A stretch of 64,000 bases of DNA, from the NCBI RefSeq assembly GCF_001984055.1, contig NZ_LYVO01000003.1, forward strand, positions 109,295 to 173,294, in the 5' to 3' direction. Below, one piece after another: positions 60,228-64,000 of the stretch (position 1 is its first letter; every line of letters begins with the position of its first letter). This DNA is from Variovorax sp. KK3 (GTDB lineage Bacteria > Pseudomonadota > Gammaproteobacteria > Burkholderiales > Burkholderiaceae_C). The notes beneath the pieces are model-generated. The model saw nothing but the letters and a program-made list of their open reading frames with translations. It did not search any database and was not told the DNA's origin. The translations under genes and the position numbers were made by a program.

Positions 60228-61436
60228 TCAGCGTTGTTCCTGAGCCTCGAATCCCGCACTGGCCAGCGCCTCCAGCACGGTCGACAAATGCGCACGCCCG
60301 CGGGTCTGCAGCACCAGCTCGATGTCCACGTTTTGCGCCGCCAGCATGGTGAAGGCGCGCTGGTGATGCACCTCGTCGACGTTGGCGCCCGCTTCCGCCA
60401 CAGTGGCCGTGATCTGGGCCAGCGAGCCCGGCACGTCGCGCGCGCTGACGCGCACCCGGGCCAGCCGGCCGGCGCGCACCATGCCCCGTTCGATGATGGC
60501 CGCCAGCAGCAACGGATCGATGTTGCCGCCCGACAGCACCAGCCCGACCCGCTTGCCCTTGAAGCGTTCAGGATGCCGGATCAACGCCGCCAGCCCGGCC
60601 GCGCCGGCCCCCTCGACCAGCGTCTTCTCGATTTCCAGCAGCATCAGCACGCCCTGCTCGATGTCGCCTTCGTCCACCAGGAGCAAGTCGTTGACCTCGG
60701 CGGCGATGATCGCTTTCGTCAGCACACCCGGGGTACCCACGGCGATCCCTTCGGCGATGGTGCTCTGGCCTGTCGGGTGCTGGGTGCCCTGCACCGCATT
60801 GACCATGGCCGGAAAGCGCCGGGTCTGCACCCCGACGATTTCGATGTCCGGCCTGCGTGCCCGCGCGGCGAGGGCCATGCCCGCGATCAGCCCGCCGCCG
60901 CCGACCGACACGACGAGCACATCGAGATCCGGCACGGTATCGAGCATCTCGAGCGCCACCGTGCCCTGCCCCGCGATGATCGCCTCGTCGTCGTAGGGAT
61001 GGACGAAGACCAGCCCTTCCTTTTCCGCCAGTGCCATCGCATGGGCGCGTGCCGCATCGAGCGTGTCGCCATGCAGCACGACCTCGGCGCCGAAACCACG
61101 GGTCCGCTCGATCTTCACGCCGGGCGTGAATCGCGGCATGACGATGAGGGCGCGCAGACCCAGCCGCTGCGCGTGGTAGGCCACGCCCTGGGCATGGTTG
61201 CCGGCCGACATGGCGATGACGCCGTGCACGCCCTTGTTCGACAGATCCACCAGCTTGTTGCAGGCGCCGCGTTCCTTGAACGAAGCCGTGAATTGCAGGT
61301 TCTCGAACTTCAGGAACACCTGCGCGCCGACGATTTCCGACAGCGTGCGCGATTCGACGCAGGGTGTATCGAGCACCTGCCCCTGCAGGCGCGCCGCGGC
61401 GCGCTCGATGTCTTCGATTCCAAGCATGAGTGGCAT
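60228..61436 (-). CDS. ilvA: Threonine ammonia-lyase (threonine dehydratase) with ACT domain
   Basis: 402-residue PLP enzyme converting threonine to 2-oxobutanoate and ammonia. PLP lysine K54 lies in ASFKERGA, and the phosphate-binding loop is SVGGGGLIAG. A single ACT domain fills the C-terminus (about 325-402, ARVRVSARDVPGSLAQI). This is the shorter TdcB/IlvA2 type rather than the 500-residue biosynthetic IlvA with two ACT-like domains, so it may serve catabolism or be differently feedback-controlled. The ATG at 61436 is chosen; the longer open frame covers the divergent promoter. Confidence 0.9.
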   Translation of the reverse strand: MPLMLGIEDIERAAARLQGQVLDTPCVESRTLSEIVGAQVFLKFENLQFTASFKERGACNKLVDLSNKGVHGVIAMSAGNHAQGVAYHAQRLGLRALIVMPRFTPGVKIERTRGFGAEVVLHGDTLDAARAHAMALAEKEGLVFVHPYDDEAIIAGQGTVALEMLDTVPDLDVLVVSVGGGGLIAGMALAARARRPDIEIVGVQTRRFPAMVNAVQGTQHPTGQSTIAEGIAVGTPGVLTKAIIAAEVNDLLLVDEGDIEQGVLMLLEIEKTLVEGAGAAGLAALIRHPERFKGKRVGLVLSGGNIDPLLLAAIIERGMVRAGRLARVRVSARDVPGSLAQITATVAEAGANVDEVHHQRAFTMLAAQNVDIELVLQTRGRAHLSTVLEALASAGFEAQEQR

Positions 61437-61560
61437 TGTGGGACGGATTCGCAACATCCGGGTTTTTACCCTCCCCGAGGCTTCCCGAAGCCAAAACTCT
61501 GCGCTATGGTCGCGGTCAATTCCCGTTTCTCTCAGGAGACTCCTAGCTGGAGGTTGCTCG

Positions 61561-63882
61561 ATGGTCAAGCGTTCCGGTGCCGATGTCGTGGCTGCGGCTT
61601 CCCGCGGTCATGCACTGCCGTCGCCCGGACTCAAGGAGGCACCGGTGCTCGAGCTCATGTGCTCGCACTTCGTCCTCACGCTCGCAGCCAAGCAGGGCCC
61701 GCGTTTCAACGTGCGGCGCGACCTGAACGGCCTGCTCTCGCTCACCGGCCGCCACCTGGTCTGGCCGATGGCGGTGCTGCAGCGCCTGCGCGAATTCCTC
61801 GTGCGCCGCTGCGCCGGCAACGAGGTCTGGAAGGGCGTGGAGCAGTTCGACGGCCGGACGCTGCTGGAGCGCCACGGCGTGTGGCGCGGGCCTTACGAAG
61901 AGGGCACGCTCTTCTTCTACCTCGACGAATACGCCAAGGACCAGCCGAAGGATCTGCTGTCGGTGCTGGCCGTCACGCGCGACTGGCTGACCCACGCGCT
62001 GCGCAAGCAGTCCACGCTGGTCGAAAAGAACATCGACGCGCTGGCCGGCCTGCTGCAACTCAACAAGGCCGAGCGCGCGCTGTTGCTGTACGGCACGCTG
62101 GCGCGTTACCAGCGCGACCTGCGCTCGCTGCTGGTGGAGTTCAAGGTCAACAACGCGCCCGAGGCCTATGCGGCGATCGCCGAGGTGGCCGGCGTCAATG
62201 CCACCGACGTGGGCGAGGCCCTGCGCGCCGGCTCGCGGCTCGAACGCATCGGCCTGGTCGAAAACCTCATCTCCGAACACAACATCACCGACCTGGCCGA
62301 CCTGATGAAGGTCAGCGAGAAGCTGCCGCCGGTGCTGATGCGCGAGTACCGCGACCACAACGAACTGATGGCCGTGTTCACGCGGCCATCGGCCAAGAGC
62401 ACGCTCACCGCGGACGACTTCGCCTTCGTGCAGGACGAGGCGCGCATGCTCGTCACGCTGCTGGCCGCCGCCGTCGCGCGCAAGGAACCCGGCGTGAATG
62501 TGCTGCTCTACGGGCCGCCCGGCACCGGCAAGACCGAACTGGCGAAGGTCGTCGCCCAGGCGGCGGGACTGGAGCTCTTCGAGGTGGAGTACGCCGACCG
62601 CGACGGCAACTCGCTGTCGGGCCGCGACCGCTACCGCTCGCTGCAGATCGCGCAGGTCTTTCTAAAGGGCAGTGCCCAGGCGGCCCTGCTCTTCGACGAA
62701 GTCGAAGACGTGTTCCCGCCCATCAGCACCGAGGCGGCCCAACTCATGGCGCGCGCCGAGCAGATCGCCGCGCCGGCCAGCGGCAGCGTGAGCGGCAAGG
62801 CCTGGGTCAACCAGATCCTCGAATCGAACGCGGTGCCGACCTTGTGGGTGACCAACCGCATCGAGCAGATCGACCCGGCCTTCCGGCGCCGCTTCGCCTA
62901 CCACCTCGAGCTGAAGTCGCCGCCGCCCGGCGCCCGTGAGCAACTGGTGCGCCGCACGCTCGAGGGCGTGTCCGTGTCCGAGGCATTCGCCGCCAAGCTG
63001 GCAGCCCGCAAGGGACTTACGCCTGCGCAGATCCGCACGGCGGTGCGCTTCGCTGGGCTGGCCATGTCCGAAGGCGCGTCGGTCGAGAGTTTGATCGAGC
63101 GCCAGCTGCGCAATGCCGACCAGGCGCTCGGCGTGGTCGATGGCCTGGGCGTGCGCCGCAGCGTCACCACCTACGACCTCGACATGCTGAACGTCGAGAC
63201 CCGCTTCGAGATCCCGCGCATCGTCGAGGCGCTCAAGGCACGCGGCCACGGCACGCTGTGCTTCTACGGCGCGCCCGGCACCGGCAAGACGGCGCTGGCC
63301 GAGCACATCGCCAAGGCCATCGGCCGGCCGCTGATCATCAAGCAGGCGAGCGACCTGATGAGCAAGTACGTCGGAGAAACCGAGCAGAACATGGCTGCCA
63401 TGTTCAAGGAGGCCGAGGCCGAAAAAGCCGTGCTCCTGCTCGACGAGGCCGACAGCTTTCTGCAAGACCGCCGCGGCGCCCAGCGCACTTACGAGGTGAC
63501 CGAAGTCAACGAGATGCTGCAGGGCATGGAGCGCTTCGACGGCATCTTCGTCTGCACCACCAACCTGCTCGACCGGCTCGACCAGGCGGCGCTGCGCCGC
63601 TTCACCTTCAAGATCAAGTTCATGCCGCTCACCGCGCCCCAGCGCGAGCGCATGTTCGTCACCGAGGCGCTGGGCGGCGATGCCGCAGCCCTCACCGACG
63701 AGATCCGCCAGCGCTTGGTGAAGCTCCCGCAGCTGTGCCCCGGCGATTTCGCGGCGGTGAAGCGCCAGACCGATATCCTCGCGGTCGCCTTCTCTGCCGG
63801 CGAGTTCCTGGACCAGCTGGAAGCGGAGCACCGCATCAAGCCCGAAGTGCGCGAGTCGCGCGGCATCGGATTCGTTCACTAG
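61561..63882 (+). CDS. Tandem AAA+ ATPase
   Basis: 773-residue ATPase with two AAA+ modules. An N-terminal helical domain of about 290 residues is unlike any I know. Module 1 has Walker A GPPGTGKT (318-325), and Walker B FDEVED where the acidic pair is followed by V. Module 2 has Walker A GAPGTGKT (570-577), Walker B LLLDEADSF and an arginine-finger-like RRFTFKI. GGAGG lies 8 bases before the ATG at 61561. It looks like a cytosolic unfoldase or remodelling factor of the FtsH/Cdc48-like classic clade without a protease domain. It is divergent from ilvA and followed at 45 bp by a lipoprotein gene. Confidence 0.85.
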   Translation: MVKRSGADVVAAASRGHALPSPGLKEAPVLELMCSHFVLTLAAKQGPRFNVRRDLNGLLSLTGRHLVWPMAVLQRLREFLVRRCAGNEVWKGVEQFDGRTLLERHGVWRGPYEEGTLFFYLDEYAKDQPKDLLSVLAVTRDWLTHALRKQSTLVEKNIDALAGLLQLNKAERALLLYGTLARYQRDLRSLLVEFKVNNAPEAYAAIAEVAGVNATDVGEALRAGSRLERIGLVENLISEHNITDLADLMKVSEKLPPVLMREYRDHNELMAVFTRPSAKSTLTADDFAFVQDEARMLVTLLAAAVARKEPGVNVLLYGPPGTGKTELAKVVAQAAGLELFEVEYADRDGNSLSGRDRYRSLQIAQVFLKGSAQAALLFDEVEDVFPPISTEAAQLMARAEQIAAPASGSVSGKAWVNQILESNAVPTLWVTNRIEQIDPAFRRRFAYHLELKSPPPGAREQLVRRTLEGVSVSEAFAAKLAARKGLTPAQIRTAVRFAGLAMSEGASVESLIERQLRNADQALGVVDGLGVRRSVTTYDLDMLNVETRFEIPRIVEALKARGHGTLCFYGAPGTGKTALAEHIAKAIGRPLIIKQASDLMSKYVGETEQNMAAMFKEAEAEKAVLLLDEADSFLQDRRGAQRTYEVTEVNEMLQGMERFDGIFVCTTNLLDRLDQAALRRFTFKIKFMPLTAPQRERMFVTEALGGDAAALTDEIRQRLVKLPQLCPGDFAAVKRQTDILAVAFSAGEFLDQLEAEHRIKPEVRESRGIGFVH

Positions 63883-63927
63883 CCATTGCGCAACGAGCGC
63901 GCCGCCATCCGCGCGCAGGGAGACTTC

Positions 63928-64000
63928 ATGGAACTCGTATGGCAGCGCCTGGCTGCATTGACCCTGTGCGCGGCCGTGCTGGTGGGCTGCGGCGGCGCAC
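63928..64000 (+). CDS. Lipoprotein, 5' end only
   Basis: The first 24 codons read as a lipoprotein signal peptide: MELVWQRLAALTLCAAVLVG then C, with lipobox LVGC. A CAGGGAGA ribosome site precedes the ATG. The rest lies beyond the window, so the function cannot be given. Confidence 0.7.
   Translation, partial: MELVWQRLAALTLCAAVLVGCGGA

Overview
The window is GC-rich, densely packed bacterial chromosome. It looks like a Burkholderiales genome of the Comamonadaceae, most likely close to Variovorax. This is inferred from gene content: two orphan Bug-type (tripartite tricarboxylate) binding proteins, GTP-dependent PEP carboxykinase, many LysR regulators, a gcdR-gcdH-gcdG glutarate locus, an acetoin (aco) locus, and a REP-like element of a kind I associate with that family. 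I saw no rRNA, tRNA, CRISPR array, insertion sequence or integrase. The window starts inside a fumarylacetoacetase gene and ends inside a lipoprotein gene.

Layout. 1-5930 (minus strand): a probable operon of TetR regulator, SsuA-like binding protein, ABC ATPase, two permeases, a metal-dependent cyclase-family hydrolase and fumarylacetoacetase, linked by 4-8 bp overlaps. 6117-15440 (plus): acetoin catabolism, with the sigma-54 activator AcoR, a textbook -24/-12 promoter at 8258-8273, acoX-acoA-acoB-acoC, a lipoate-ligase-like gene and an acetoacetyl-CoA synthetase. 15609-20717: an MFS exporter, small membrane and unknown proteins, a possible GNAT protein and a LysR regulator. 20730-23859 (minus): peroxiredoxin, MBL-fold/rhodanese fusion, PhyH-type dioxygenase and RidA. 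23991-27642: the glutarate pair gcdH-gcdG with divergent LysR.

27700-29950 is visibly poorer in GC and has different codon use. It encodes a CesT-like type III secretion chaperone followed by an unrecognised 535-residue protein with a long disordered Ser/Thr/Pro-rich N-terminus. This orphan chaperone/candidate-effector pair is the strongest candidate for something undescribed. 29992-32791: MocR regulator, divergent Rossmann protein and cupin. 32809-38568: a putative catabolic operon (intradiol dioxygenase, SDR, BKACE, zinc-independent alcohol dehydrogenase, Bug protein) opposite a LacI regulator with two matching operator sites. 38683-42327: a Ser/Thr kinase, an OmpA-like lipoprotein and two unknowns in one tight unit.

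42343-51911: DUF1127, LysR, glutaminase, EamA exporter, BON protein, then a GntR-controlled amidohydrolase/TauE/Bug unit, a flavin reductase and a fused spore-maturation-type membrane protein. 51999-64000: PLD-type lipoprotein, PhoD phosphatase, metallophosphoesterase, LysR flanked by two small genes sharing an AGGGAAAnCCCT motif, pckG, threonine dehydratase, a tandem AAA+ ATPase and a truncated lipoprotein. Function calls rest on motifs and family resemblance recognised by eye; no database search was run.
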